DNA of 45,959 bases from Gemmatimonadota bacterium (GCA_028875075.1 JAPPGF010000024.1:1-45959); one strand, 5' to 3'; counted from the stretch's first letter, positions 8,359-17,270 are shown. The notes: generated by a model not told the origin, from the sequence alone. Numbers and translations: made by a program.

Positions 8359-8577
8359 GTCAGGCCGGAGCCGTGGCGCTTGATGCGGACGATCACGTTC
8401 AAGCTCAGGGCTCGGCTCGCGGATCGGGGCGTTTTCGGACCGGGGCCGCGCACCCGTGCGCGGAAGGCGCGATCCGGACCGTGCGGACGGACTACGGGTA
8501 TCGAGATCGACCAAGGCCCGGATGCCCGCTTCGGTCGGCTCGCCCAGCCGTACCCTGATCAGCCCACGAGATCGCGC

Positions 8578-9780
8578 ATGCGAAGACTCACGTTCTCACT
8601 GCTCGTGCTCGCAGGAGGCTGCCGGCCCGGTGGGTCGAGTGACGCCCTCGCGGTTACGGACAGCGCCGGCGTGCGAGTCGCGCAGAGCGACTACGATCGA
8701 CCCGCTTGGCGCATCGGCGACGTCTGGACCCTCAGCGCGACTCCGCGGATCCAGGTCGGCAACCGGATCGGAAACCCGAACCAGCAGCTTTACCAGGTCC
8801 GCCACGCGTACCGCCTGCCCGACGGCCGAATCATCGTCGCGAACACCGGGCTCGGCGACGTTCGCATCTTCGACGACCGGGGCCGCCACGTCACGACCCT
8901 GTCGATGCCGACGGTGGGCGACGACGAACCGGTCAACCCCGTCCAGGTCTATCCCCTGCCCGGAGATTCCCTCCTCGCCATCGGGGCCGACGAGTCACTA
9001 ACCGTCTTCGGACCCCAGGGGCAGATCGCGCGCCGCGCCTTTCTCCCCGTTCCGGAGGTGGGTGTCACAGAGACGTTCCAGCCTGTCGGGATGTTTGGCG
9101 ACGGCACGTTGCTCTTCCGCGTAGATCTGCCGGACGATCCGGACGCCTCCGGCACCGGTCGCCGCCGTATCCGACTGTTGCAGTACGCCCCGGACGGCAG
9201 CCCGATCGGAGTGTACGGGGACTTCGAGGACCAGGCGCTGCTCTTTGCGGACCGGGGCGCGTGGATCTTCGGGCCCTCGGCCACTCATACCATTGCCGAC
9301 TCAACCATCTGGTACGGGACGACCGAGCGATTCGAGCTGCACGAGATCGCCCCGGGCGAGAGCACGCTGCAGGTCTTCCGCCTGGACCGCCCCGCGACGG
9401 CCGTCATCTCGACCGACCGAACGACGTACTCCCAGGCCGCCAGAGGCGAGGTCAGGGGCACCGACCTCGAGGAGCGGATGGACACGACGCTCCGGCAGTC
9501 GGTCTTTGCCGACACGTTCCCGGCGTACGACCGGATCTTGGTCGACGACGTGGGCAACCTCTGGGTACGGAACTACCAATGGTTCGACATGGGCTCCGGG
9601 TACGCATGGTCGGTATTCGACCCGGTCGGCCGCTTCCTAGGCGAGGTCCGAATCCCTTCGCTCCTGGAGATCTACCAGATCGGCCCGGACTTCGTGCTCG
9701 GTCGCATGGCCACAATCACGGGACGCGAAGCCGTATACGAGTACGGTCTGCTGAAACCGGGGGAAGAAGGCTCGTCCTAG
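8578..9780 (+). CDS. Lipoprotein with 6-bladed beta-propeller-type repeats
   Basis: From the ATG at 8578 the 400-residue protein has a short lipoprotein signal (RRLTFSLLVLAGGC, lipobox LAGGC). Repeated strands of the NHL/6-bladed-propeller sort follow, for example YRLPDGRIIVANTG, VYPLPGDSLLAIG and ILVDDVGNLWVRNY. Such lipoproteins are common surface or periplasmic proteins of unknown ligand in Gemmatimonadota-like genomes. An upstream in-frame stretch (8380-8577) is poor coding sequence and is excluded. The 219-base gap before this gene shows no clear feature. Its TAG stop lies in a CTAG shared with the convergent symporter gene. Confidence 0.75.
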   Translation: MRRLTFSLLVLAGGCRPGGSSDALAVTDSAGVRVAQSDYDRPAWRIGDVWTLSATPRIQVGNRIGNPNQQLYQVRHAYRLPDGRIIVANTGLGDVRIFDDRGRHVTTLSMPTVGDDEPVNPVQVYPLPGDSLLAIGADESLTVFGPQGQIARRAFLPVPEVGVTETFQPVGMFGDGTLLFRVDLPDDPDASGTGRRRIRLLQYAPDGSPIGVYGDFEDQALLFADRGAWIFGPSATHTIADSTIWYGTTERFELHEIAPGESTLQVFRLDRPATAVISTDRTTYSQAARGEVRGTDLEERMDTTLRQSVFADTFPAYDRILVDDVGNLWVRNYQWFDMGSGYAWSVFDPVGRFLGEVRIPSLLEIYQIGPDFVLGRMATITGREAVYEYGLLKPGEEGSS

Positions 9781-11321
9781 TCCGTCGTGCGAGCGCTTCG
9801 CCGCAGCGTGGTGCCGCGGAGGCGCACGGCCGGCGTCGGCCGACCGCCGAACGAGATCAGGTAGCCGACCGTCATCGTGCCGAGCAGTCCCACCGCGGTC
9901 GACCAGATGAAGGGCACGGGCCCCGTGCCCAGCCATTCGTACAGCCGGGGCAGCCCAAGGTCGTTCTCCGTGACCATCAGGACGAGCAGTGTGCCGGCGA
10001 TCGCGCCGCTGAAGGCGCCCCGACCGTTTGCGCGCCTCGTCAGCATGCCGAGAAGGAACAAACCGAGGAGCCCGCCCGCGAAGTACCCCATGAAGGTCAG
10101 GATCAAGTCGATCAGGGGCGCGCCCGTGCGCGAGGAGTAGATCCCGACGCCGATACCCGCGATCCCTGCGGTAACGACCACGACCTTGGCGAACGCCAGT
10201 CGCGCCCCCTCCGAGACGCCGGGCCTCAAGCGAATCAGGAAATCCACCGTGAGCGCGGCGGCCAAGGAATTGAGCGCGGAATCCAGGCTCGACATGGCTG
10301 CGGCGAACACCGCGGCCACCAGCGCTCCCTTGACGACGGGAGGAAGCTCCGTGCTCACGAAATACGGCATCACCTGATCGGCCGTGAGGCCCGCCGGGAG
10401 GAGCTCGGGCCAGGACTGATAGAAGACGAAGAGGAAGACGCCCAGCAGCAGGGAGAGAAGAACGCCGAACGCACCCGCGCCCACGCCCAGGAGCAACGCG
10501 CCTTGCGCCTCGCGTTGATTCTTCACCGTCATGTATCGCTGAACCGGTTGCTGGTTCGTCCCGAACAGCGAGAGCGCGAGCAGCCCGTACCCGAAGACGG
10601 CCGTGAACAAGCCGGTCCCCGCTATGGGCTCCGCCGTGTGGACGACATCGAGCTTCTGGAACCGGCCGGCCTCGGCGAGCGCCACGGCCCAGCCCCCTGG
10701 CGTCTCGGCCACGACGATCGCAATAGACACGACGATGCCGGCCGTCATGATCGAAAACTGGATCACGTCGGTCCAGACGACGGCGGAAATACCCCCCAAT
10801 ACGGTGTAGGCAATCGCAATGACACCGAAGATCACCACGGCCTCTTCCACGCTGGTGAGCAACGGGAACACGTCGGTGGGGAAGATCGCGGAGAAGAGCA
10901 ACGCCGCACCGAACAGGAGCGTTCCCGCCCTCAGCAACACGGTCAGGGAGAAGAGAGTGGAGCCTAGCAGGCGGGTCTTGAGGTCGAAGCGCGCCTCCAG
11001 GTACTCGTACGCCGTGGTGAGGCCCCGGATCCCATGGAAGAAGGGAATGAACAGCGCGGCGACCATGCCCGCGGCCAGGAGGTCGCCGAGTTGATACTGG
11101 AGGTACCACAAGTCGTCGGAATACGCATATCCGGGAATTCCGAGAATGGAGGCAGCGGAGAACGAAGTGGCGATGATGGACAGCCCGGCCGCCCACCACC
11201 GCATGCTCCGGTTCCCGACGAAGTAGGCCTCGACATCGGTCTGTTGCCGGTTCGCCCAGGCCCCGATCGCGATCACGGTGGCCACATAGAGCACCAGCAC
11301 GATCCAGTCCGAATAGTGCAC
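9777..11321 (-). CDS. Sodium:solute symporter (SSS family)
   Basis: The 514-residue inner-membrane protein has about 13 hydrophobic helices and SSS-type signatures: VEAYFVGNRSMRWWAAGLS, ATSFSAASILGIPG, YTVLGGISAVVWTDVIQ and AAAMSSLDSALNS. Members import sugars, amino acids, nucleosides, carboxylates or anions with Na+; the substrate here cannot be assigned. The start is GTG at 11321, 39 bases after the permease stop. It is probably the last gene of the minus-strand run from the NYN gene. The C-terminus is basic and cytoplasmic (RLRGTTLRRSARTTD). Confidence 0.9.
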   Translation of the reverse strand: MHYSDWIVLVLYVATVIAIGAWANRQQTDVEAYFVGNRSMRWWAAGLSIIATSFSAASILGIPGYAYSDDLWYLQYQLGDLLAAGMVAALFIPFFHGIRGLTTAYEYLEARFDLKTRLLGSTLFSLTVLLRAGTLLFGAALLFSAIFPTDVFPLLTSVEEAVVIFGVIAIAYTVLGGISAVVWTDVIQFSIMTAGIVVSIAIVVAETPGGWAVALAEAGRFQKLDVVHTAEPIAGTGLFTAVFGYGLLALSLFGTNQQPVQRYMTVKNQREAQGALLLGVGAGAFGVLLSLLLGVFLFVFYQSWPELLPAGLTADQVMPYFVSTELPPVVKGALVAAVFAAAMSSLDSALNSLAAALTVDFLIRLRPGVSEGARLAFAKVVVVTAGIAGIGVGIYSSRTGAPLIDLILTFMGYFAGGLLGLFLLGMLTRRANGRGAFSGAIAGTLLVLMVTENDLGLPRLYEWLGTGPVPFIWSTAVGLLGTMTVGYLISFGGRPTPAVRLRGTTLRRSARTTD

Positions 11322-11360
11322 CTGGCTGTCGGCTCCCCGGAGCGCCCCGTATCCGCCCGC

Positions 11361-12701
11361 TCAGGTTCGATTCCCATCCCGCAACTTGCGCCACCCGAAG
11401 TAGACGGGGACGCCCAGCAGGATGATGCCGAATCCGAAGGCGGTCGACGCGGGCTGTTCCACGAGCGCGTTCATCAGAAGCCCCAAGGAGGCCACCAGGA
11501 AAGCCAGGGGGACCCACGGGTAACCTAACGTGCGGTACGGACGTGGCAGCGTCGGACGCTGACGGCGCAGCTTGAAGACCGCTCCCACGGCAAGTGCATA
11601 GAAGGGCCAGATCCCGAGGATGAACGAATCCGCAAGCTGCTCGAACGTTCGCACGGACACGTACCCGATCCCGAGAAGCGCGGCCAGCGTGATCGCCGCC
11701 GCAGGCGTCTGGTAGAGCGGATGTACCGCTCCTATGCGTCGGAAGAAGAGCCCGTCGGCGGCCATGGCGAAGAAGATGCGCGGCCCCGTCATCGTTGCGC
11801 CGTTTAGCGCCCCGAACGCCGATACCATGACCATCGCCGCGACCAGCGCGGCACCCGAATCGGCGAACACGGTCCGCGCCGCGTCCGCCGCGACGAGGGG
11901 CCGTGCGACCATGTCAGGCACGTCGAGCACGTACAGATACGCCGCATTCACCACCAGGTAGACTCCCAGTATCGTCACCGTACCGCCGAGGAGTGCACGT
12001 GGCAGGACACGGGCCGGGTCACGCACCTCCCCGCCCAAGAACGTCAGATCTGCCCAGCCGTCGTAGGCCCACATCACTGCGACGAGAGCGATTCCGAAGC
12101 CACCCCACGTGGTCGGCGCCAGTGCGATAGGACGTCCGAGGGCGCCCTCGGAAGGGTCGCCGAGCGCGAAGGCGAGCAGCCCCAGCCCGAGGAGCGCCGC
12201 GACCTTTGCTGCCGTGGAGGCGTTCTGAACGATCGCCCCCCACCGCAACGACCGGATGTTGGCGGCGGCCAGCGTGACGATGGCCACGGCGGCGACCACC
12301 CGAATGCCGGCCGTACCCACGGGTGCGAACTCCGCGAAGTATTCGGCGAACAGCACCGCAATCGCGCCCAGGGCCGAGGGCCGGATCACCAAAAGCTCTG
12401 TCCATCCGAAGAGAAAGGCGGGCAGGGGACCGTAGGCCTCGCGCAGGAAGACGTAGATGCCGCCCGAGCGCGGGAACAGGACAGCCAGCTCGGCGAGGGT
12501 GAGCGCCCCCAACAGCGTGATCAGCCCGCCCACGGTCCAGAGAAGGGCCAGAGCACCGACCGTTCCCACGTCTCCTGCGACCGCGCTGGGCACACGAAAG
12601 ATGCCGCTGCCGATCGTGGAGCCGACCAGGACCGCGGCGGCGCTCCAGAGTCCAAGCCGCCGGGGCAGCCGGTCTCCGGAAGGTGTGGGACTGCCTTGCA
12701 C
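11361..12701 (-). CDS. APC-superfamily amino-acid permease
   Basis: The 446-residue protein has about 12 membrane helices and begins the APC core with LGLWSAAAVLVGSTIGSGIFR, the family's glycine-rich substrate loop in helix 1. Further APC marks are FPRSGGIYVFLREAYG, VMWAYDGWADLTFLGGEV and NGATMTGPRIFFAMA. The start is the GTG at 12701 with GGGAG 5 bases upstream. The longer frame to 12878 would overlap the glycosylase gene and is not coding. Such permeases exchange or import amino acids. It sits between a DNA-repair gene and a symporter with no visible functional link. Confidence 0.9.
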   Translation of the reverse strand: MQGSPTPSGDRLPRRLGLWSAAAVLVGSTIGSGIFRVPSAVAGDVGTVGALALLWTVGGLITLLGALTLAELAVLFPRSGGIYVFLREAYGPLPAFLFGWTELLVIRPSALGAIAVLFAEYFAEFAPVGTAGIRVVAAVAIVTLAAANIRSLRWGAIVQNASTAAKVAALLGLGLLAFALGDPSEGALGRPIALAPTTWGGFGIALVAVMWAYDGWADLTFLGGEVRDPARVLPRALLGGTVTILGVYLVVNAAYLYVLDVPDMVARPLVAADAARTVFADSGAALVAAMVMVSAFGALNGATMTGPRIFFAMAADGLFFRRIGAVHPLYQTPAAAITLAALLGIGYVSVRTFEQLADSFILGIWPFYALAVGAVFKLRRQRPTLPRPYRTLGYPWVPLAFLVASLGLLMNALVEQPASTAFGFGIILLGVPVYFGWRKLRDGNRT

Positions 12702-12747
12702 GTCCGCTCCCGGAAACGGGGTCAGGCTCGTTGCGGGACGGGTGAGA

Positions 12748-13350
12748 TTACGGGTGACGGAGCGTCGCGGAAAGCGGGCCACGGCGCGAGATCTCGGGGT
12801 TGCCGACCACGAAATAGCGGCGCGGCCAGTCCGCAGCCGCTCGCACGCCGATGCGCCCGGATACACCCACGCGCGCATCGGGAAGCCGCCATCCGGGCCT
12901 CACTTCGAGGGGCGGGCGCCTCAGATCGTGGCCGTACAGCGCTCCCGTGATCGCGAGCGCCTGACAGAGGCGGCCCGGCCCCGAAGCGAGGCTGGTCTCG
13001 CGGCGGCGACGACGAATCATCGCTTCGTGCCCGGCTAGAGGGTCCAGCGCGCGCAGCAACACGGCCTGGGGGTCGCCTTCGGATCCGGTGACCACGTTCA
13101 CGCACCAATGCACGCCGTAGATGCGGTACACGTAGGCGCGACCTGGAGGGCCGAACATGGCGGCGTTGCGCCGGGTTCGGCCTGCCCGCGCCGCAGCGTG
13201 CGACGCCGGGTCGTGCGGGCCCTCGTACGCCTCGGTCTCGACGATGACCCCCGCCGTCAAGACACTCCCGACCGTGGAGACGAGCCGAGCACCCAGGAGG
13301 TCGCGCGCGACGACTTCGACCGGGCGCTTAAAGAACCCGGGGGGAAGCAG
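12748..13350 (-). CDS. DNA-3-methyladenine glycosylase (AAG/MPG family), no canonical start codon
   Basis: This enzyme removes alkylated purines in base-excision repair. The family core is intact: GVIVETEAYEGPHDPASHA with the catalytic Glu, YVYRIYGVHWCVNVVT, AVLLRALDP and the C-terminal GVSGRIGVR. The conserved N-terminus LLPPGFFKRPVEVVARDLLGA is encoded upstream of the first usual start in frame (TTG at 13260), and no ATG, GTG or TTG precedes it back to the stop at about 13476. I place the start provisionally at CTG 13350, right after GAGGAGG. A CTG overlapping the stop of the NYN gene (CTGA, 13416-13419) is the alternative. Only 170 residues follow TTG 13260. Confidence 0.8.
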   Translation of the reverse strand: MLPPGFFKRPVEVVARDLLGARLVSTVGSVLTAGVIVETEAYEGPHDPASHAAARAGRTRRNAAMFGPPGRAYVYRIYGVHWCVNVVTGSEGDPQAVLLRALDPLAGHEAMIRRRRRETSLASGPGRLCQALAITGALYGHDLRRPPLEVRPGWRLPDARVGVSGRIGVRAAADWPRRYFVVGNPEISRRGPLSATLRHP

Positions 13351-13415
13351 TGCCTCCTCGGCTTCTGAACCGACTCCCGCGTCCGTCCAGGGGTCGGCCC
13401 GTACGCCGCCCGCGG

Positions 13416-15605
13416 TCAGAGCTGCCGGCCCCGCCGACTCGTCCGCCCGCGCAAGCGCGACGGCTCCAGCCCCTCAAGCTCGATGCCTGCGGGACCTGTC
13501 CCCTCCGACGGGCTGTTCTCGGACGAGGCCGAGGCAGTTTTGCCGGAGCCTGGCTCGGCCTTGCCGCTTTCCGTCATGGGATTTGGGGCCTCCGGTTCCG
13601 GTGGCGCGGCCACATCCTCCCCTCGCGCCGTGGAAGCTTCTCCGGCCCGAACCGAATCGTCCTCCACCGCCGCCGCGGATGACGCGGACCGGACCTCGGT
13701 CTCAAGTGCAGCCTTGTCCGGTCCGCCCGCGGCACCTTTCCCGCGCCGGCTACTCCGTTCGCGCGACCTAGCTGCACCGCGAGGACGCCGCTCGCCCGTA
13801 CTCCCGCGCGGGCGGCTCGCCCGGCCCCGGCCCTGAGGACCTCCCGGCGCAGCACCCGCCGCCGACGCTGGCTGGTCCGTCGTCGGCCCGGCTGAGCCGC
13901 GCGCGCCTCCCGGAGCGCCCGCCGCAGGCTCGCCCTCGACGCGTGATACGCGCCGGTCGAAATCCGTCTTCCACTGCTCGAGCACGTTCTCTGCACGTGC
14001 CCGGGGAATCACGTTTCGCAAGCGCTCGGGCTCCTGCTGAAAGATCCTGAACAGATCCTCCCCGAGCCCCTCCACGAGCCTCTCGGCGGTCTTGCGCCCG
14101 ACGCCCCTGTAGCTGTTGCTCAAGTAGCGGATCTGCGCGTCGGCGTCGGTGGGGAGGCCGAGTGCCAGGAGGTCGAGCGGCGGCTTCTCCGCGTGCGCTT
14201 CGGTCGGCCCCGGCGCCGATGCCGACGGCTCGGTAGCCGCCGCTGGGGAGCCCTGTCCATGCGGAGGCGGCGGCTCCTGGGCAGGTACCGAAGGCGACGG
14301 CGCCGGTCTCAGCGGGAGCAACCCCAAACGACGACCCAGCGCGGTCAGCACCGATTCCGGTCGCTCCTCCGGTGCCTTCCGCCCAGCATCCGGCGCGGGC
14401 GGGTCGGGTTCTGGGCGCGTGCCGTCAACTGGGCGCAGTGACACTTCGAAGTTGCCGTCGTCGCGCTGATGGAGCTCGATGACGTCGTGGTCGTGCGCCT
14501 GTCTCAGGAAACGGCTGAACTTGGCGAAGCCTAGTGCAGATTCGTCGAAGCGCTCGTCCAGCTCCAACATTCTTCGCTTCACATCGGAGTCCCGAACGGC
14601 GCGGCGGCCGTCGGCGAGCATGCGTTCAAGCGCGCGGGTCAGCAGGTCGTATCCAGCATGAAGGGCAGGGCCGTCGACGACCGGAGCCGCGCCTGTTTCC
14701 CTCTCGCGTCGTCCGCGTCCCTGATCGCTCACCTCCCTACGACTTCGCGGGCGTTGCTCCTCCTCGGCATGGCCGCTGCCGCGCGTCTCCTCCCTGCCCG
14801 ACCGGCGCTCCTCGCCCGTGCTCCGTGCCTCCACCCGATCGGACGGCGCCACCACGTACTGCCCGTTCTCAAGCTTCCGAATGCGGATCAGACCTCTGGA
14901 AGACGCTTCCGTGACGAAGCGGCTGAACTTGCTGAATCCGTATTCCTTCTCGTCGAAACCCGGATCCAAGTCGACCATCACCTGCTTCAGCCGATCGGAG
15001 CGCATTACGTCGTTCCTCTCAGCCATGTGCTCGACCGCGCGCTCCACCAGCACCCAGGGGTCGATCGCCTGCCTGTCGGAGTCGGTCGTCTTCCGCAGAC
15101 CAGACAGGCTGGTATAGCTGTAGTACTCGTCGCAGTTCTGAACCAGGATATCCGAGCTGGACTCTTGGATCCCCACACCGATCACGTACTTCCCGTACTC
15201 CTTGAGCTTGAGCACCAAGCTGGAGAAATCGCTGTCGCCGGTAAGCAATATGAACGTCCCGATCTCCGGCCGGGTGAAGACGAGCTCTATTCCATCGATC
15301 GCCATCCGGATGTCGGTTGCGTTCTTTTTGTTGCTTCCGTACGCGGGCGCAAAGATGAGGTCGATCGAGGCCTCCGACAGCGGAACAATGTACTGCGGGT
15401 AGCGACGCCAGTCCGCGTAGGCGCGCTGGACCGCGACCTTGCCCTTGATGATGTCGGAGTCGAGAAGGTCCTTGAGCTCCTTCGAGAGGTCGCTCCGCAT
15501 CCCCATCGTGACATTGTCGAAGTCGATGAGGAGGGCCGCGTTGGGAGCCACGCTCACGGGCTCCCGGGCACCCTGGTGGGGCGCCTTGGCTGGATAGATG
15601 CTCAT
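13416..15605 (-). CDS. NYN-domain (PIN-like) protein with two OST-HTH/LOTUS domains and a C-terminal helix-hairpin-helix-like region
   Basis: The 729-residue cytoplasmic protein starts at the ATG at 15605, which has GAGGT about 9 bases upstream. The N-terminal NYN/LabA-like domain shows the acidic nuclease residues in LLIDFDNV (D28, D30), ATDIRMAIDG and LLTGDSDF. Two LOTUS-like modules follow at about 185-265 and 320-395, with matching cores GFSKFSRFVTEA and GFAKFSRFLRQA. A Pro/Ala/Arg-rich linker leads to SYRGVGRKTAERLVEGLGED, a helix-hairpin-helix-like segment, then a disordered tail rich in R, G, A and P. NYN-LOTUS proteins are predicted RNA-binding nucleases. The last three parts are an unusual extension. 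Confidence 0.85.
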   Translation of the reverse strand: MSIYPAKAPHQGAREPVSVAPNAALLIDFDNVTMGMRSDLSKELKDLLDSDIIKGKVAVQRAYADWRRYPQYIVPLSEASIDLIFAPAYGSNKKNATDIRMAIDGIELVFTRPEIGTFILLTGDSDFSSLVLKLKEYGKYVIGVGIQESSSDILVQNCDEYYSYTSLSGLRKTTDSDRQAIDPWVLVERAVEHMAERNDVMRSDRLKQVMVDLDPGFDEKEYGFSKFSRFVTEASSRGLIRIRKLENGQYVVAPSDRVEARSTGEERRSGREETRGSGHAEEEQRPRSRREVSDQGRGRRERETGAAPVVDGPALHAGYDLLTRALERMLADGRRAVRDSDVKRRMLELDERFDESALGFAKFSRFLRQAHDHDVIELHQRDDGNFEVSLRPVDGTRPEPDPPAPDAGRKAPEERPESVLTALGRRLGLLPLRPAPSPSVPAQEPPPPHGQGSPAAATEPSASAPGPTEAHAEKPPLDLLALGLPTDADAQIRYLSNSYRGVGRKTAERLVEGLGEDLFRIFQQEPERLRNVIPRARAENVLEQWKTDFDRRVSRVEGEPAAGAPGGARGSAGPTTDQPASAAGAAPGGPQGRGRASRPRGSTGERRPRGAARSRERSSRRGKGAAGGPDKAALETEVRSASSAAAVEDDSVRAGEASTARGEDVAAPPEPEAPNPMTESGKAEPGSGKTASASSENSPSEGTGPAGIELEGLEPSRLRGRTSRRGRQL

Positions 15606-15813
15606 GCTGTAGTTACCTCGCAGCGCTCGTTGTTCTTTCCTGCCGCGAGACCTCCCCACCCGGGTCCACGGCCGAAGCTGTGGAGCAGGTAGGGGAAGCC
15701 TCCCGACGACCGGGAGGCGTCGCCTCCGGGTCGGGCCCGCAACCGTGCGGGGCGCATCCGTGCGAAACAGCGACCCGCACGGTCGCCGAGGTCCGCACTA
15801 TCAATCAATCGTG

Positions 15814-16865
15814 TCAGCTCTGCCACTCGGCCCGGACCGTGCGAGCGAGCTCGGCACGCCGGACCTTGCCCGTGTCCGTCATGGGGAGATCGTCCCGAGA
15901 GCTGACAAGGTCGGGGACCTTGTAGTCGGCCGACATCCCCCGGCACCATTCCATGATCTCACGGCCGGTGACGACCGCCCCCTCCACGGGAACGATGCAG
16001 GCACAGATCGCCTCGCCCAGCCCAAGGCCGGATCGGGAACGCCGACCACCGCCGACTGACGGACGGCGGGATGGGCTCGGAGCCGATCCTCCAGCTCCCG
16101 CGGAGATACGTTGAAACCAGAGCGGATGATAACTTCCTTACGGCGCCCCACCAAGTGCACATACCCTTCCTCGTCCACGATGCCGAGGTCGCCCGTCAGC
16201 AAGAAGCCCTGAGCGTCGAACGAGCCCGCGGTCTCCCCCGGCTGCCGGTAGTATCCCTTCATCACGCCGGGTCCACGTACGGCGACCTCGCCGACGCTTT
16301 CGAGCGGCAGCTTCGTTCGGTCGGATTCGAGCACCCGAACGGCGGTCCCGCCGAGCGGCCGGCCCACCGTGTGGCTTCGTTTCTCGCCGGGATCGTCGGG
16401 ACGCGTGACCGAGACCATCGAGGAGGCTTCGGTAAGCGAGTACGCCACCAGTAGCGTCGGGCATAGCAAGCGCTGCGCGTCGCGCAACAGCTCGTCCGAG
16501 ACGGGAGCGCCTGCGGCGACGCCGAGGCGTAGGCTACCGAGATCGCGAGACCGGTGGCCCTGTTTATGGAGCTGCGCCGCGAACAGCTGCGGGATCCCGA
16601 ACTGCACCGTAACGCCGTGCCGCTCGACGGCTCGGACATGATCACGCTCTCCCCGCGTGGACGCGGCGATCGTATCAGCCTCGATGGAACGCAACGCAGC
16701 TGTCTGCGCACCGGATTCGCCTGTGCGTCGTTCTTTCCGGTTCGTCGTCCCATGGAGCAGTCCGGGCATGAGGCCTCGGCTTCTCATCGGATCCGCCCCC
16801 TCGGGGCAAGCCGGACCGACTACGGCCAAGCCGTTCGATATGGACCGTGCTGGAGCGGGGCCTGA
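15814..16865 (-). pseudogene. AMP-dependent acyl-CoA synthetase/ligase remnant, 5'-truncated and frameshifted
   Basis: The central and C-terminal parts of an ANL-family ligase are recognisable: SNGLAVVGPACPEGA, VERHGVTVQFGIPQLFA, YSLTEASSMVSVTRPDD, GEVAVRGPGVMKGYYR, LLTGDLGIVDEEGYVHLVGR and [19 protein letters not shown]. The N-terminal third is absent. Homology stops at about 16865, exactly where hairpin element copy A begins. Near 16020 the frame breaks: after PDPALG the family sequence continues in another frame ([13 protein letters not shown] to [14 protein letters not shown]) and ends with TGA at 15814. An extra stretch of about 38 residues interrupts the region before VERHGVTV. It is not functional. 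Confidence 0.85.
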
Positions 16866-16933
16866 ACGCTCATGCATCCCAGCTACGCAGTGTTGAACAC
16901 TGCGGCTGGCCAGGGGGACGCTGCGCCCCCCTG
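16849..16933 (+). repeat. Three-hairpin structured element, copy A
   Basis: GCTGG (16849-16853) encloses the GAGCG/CGCTC stem and pairs with CCAGC (16879-16883). The same CCAGC can instead pair with GCTGG at 16905-16909 around the stem CGCAGTG/CACTGCG with loop TTGAA (16893-16897). A third hairpin CAGGGGG/CCCCCTG follows (16911-16933). Copies B and C share the layout. It overlaps the truncated end of the AMP-ligase pseudogene. Confidence 0.7.
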
Positions 16934-17157
16934 CCACCCCCAGCTTTCCGTCTCGCTGTCTGAGGCAGCGAACGGGCGCGCCGCCACTTCGCCGGGGACG
17001 CTGGGAAGGCCATATCTCGCCCTCGTCCCGGGAAGTCAAGTCGTCCGGGCGCATCGGCGATCCGACCTCCCGTAGCGCCGTGCCGATGCGGGGGAATTCG
17101 CCTTGGGGCCGGCCGGTATCGTCGCCGGAATCTCGCCGTTGCGAACCGACCATCGTC

Positions 17158-17174
17158 TTCAAATCGGATTTGAA
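17158..17174. promoter_or_regulatory. Perfect 8-bp inverted repeat upstream of the Nramp-like gene
   Basis: TTCAAATC-G-GATTTGAA is a perfect dyad in AT-richer sequence, 97 bases before the transporter start and 22 bases before the candidate -35. It has the size of an operator, but I do not recognise the binding protein. Confidence 0.35.
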
Positions 17175-17196
17175 TCGCCGACTTGCGTGGCCGATG

Positions 17197-17226
17197 TTGG
17201 TTCTATCGGGAATGGATGACTATGGT
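17197..17226 (+). promoter_or_regulatory. Candidate promoter for the Nramp-like gene
   Basis: TTGGTT (17197-17202) and TATGGT (17221-17226) are 18 bases apart and 45 bases upstream of the ATG. Each matches 4 of 6 consensus positions, so this is tentative. Confidence 0.3.
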
Positions 17227-17270
17227 CCTCTGCGCATCGAGACAAACACCGACAGCCCTGGACGCACACC

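Larger units (their letters stand above)
16934..17270. other. Non-coding gap upstream of the Nramp-like gene
   Basis: There is no credible gene. The stretch holds a small hairpin (CGCTG/CAGCG near 16953-16969) just after copy A, then an inverted repeat and a candidate promoter listed separately. I see no match to the yybP-ykoY manganese riboswitch. Confidence 0.5.

Noticed and set aside
8706..10967. Plus-strand open frame of about 753 codons
   Set aside because: It overlaps the propeller lipoprotein in another frame and lies opposite the symporter. The composition is that of a shadow frame (RRP/HRR runs).
11361..11385. tRNA-like GGTTCGATTCC
   Set aside because: It is the coding end of the permease gene. 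No cloverleaf could be built around it.
9637..11517. Minus-strand open frame of about 626 codons overlapping the symporter
   Set aside because: It is a different frame of the same DNA with no hydrophobic helices or motifs; the symporter frame is clearly the real one.
16985..17162. N-terminal extension of the AMP-ligase frame up to 17162
   Set aside because: The translated stretch lacks any ligase homology and runs through the hairpin element, so it is chance open frame.
16866..17270. Possible manganese or other riboswitch upstream of the Nramp-like gene
   Set aside because: No yybP-ykoY or other known aptamer core was seen; the structured part belongs to the repeat element, over 330 bases from the start.
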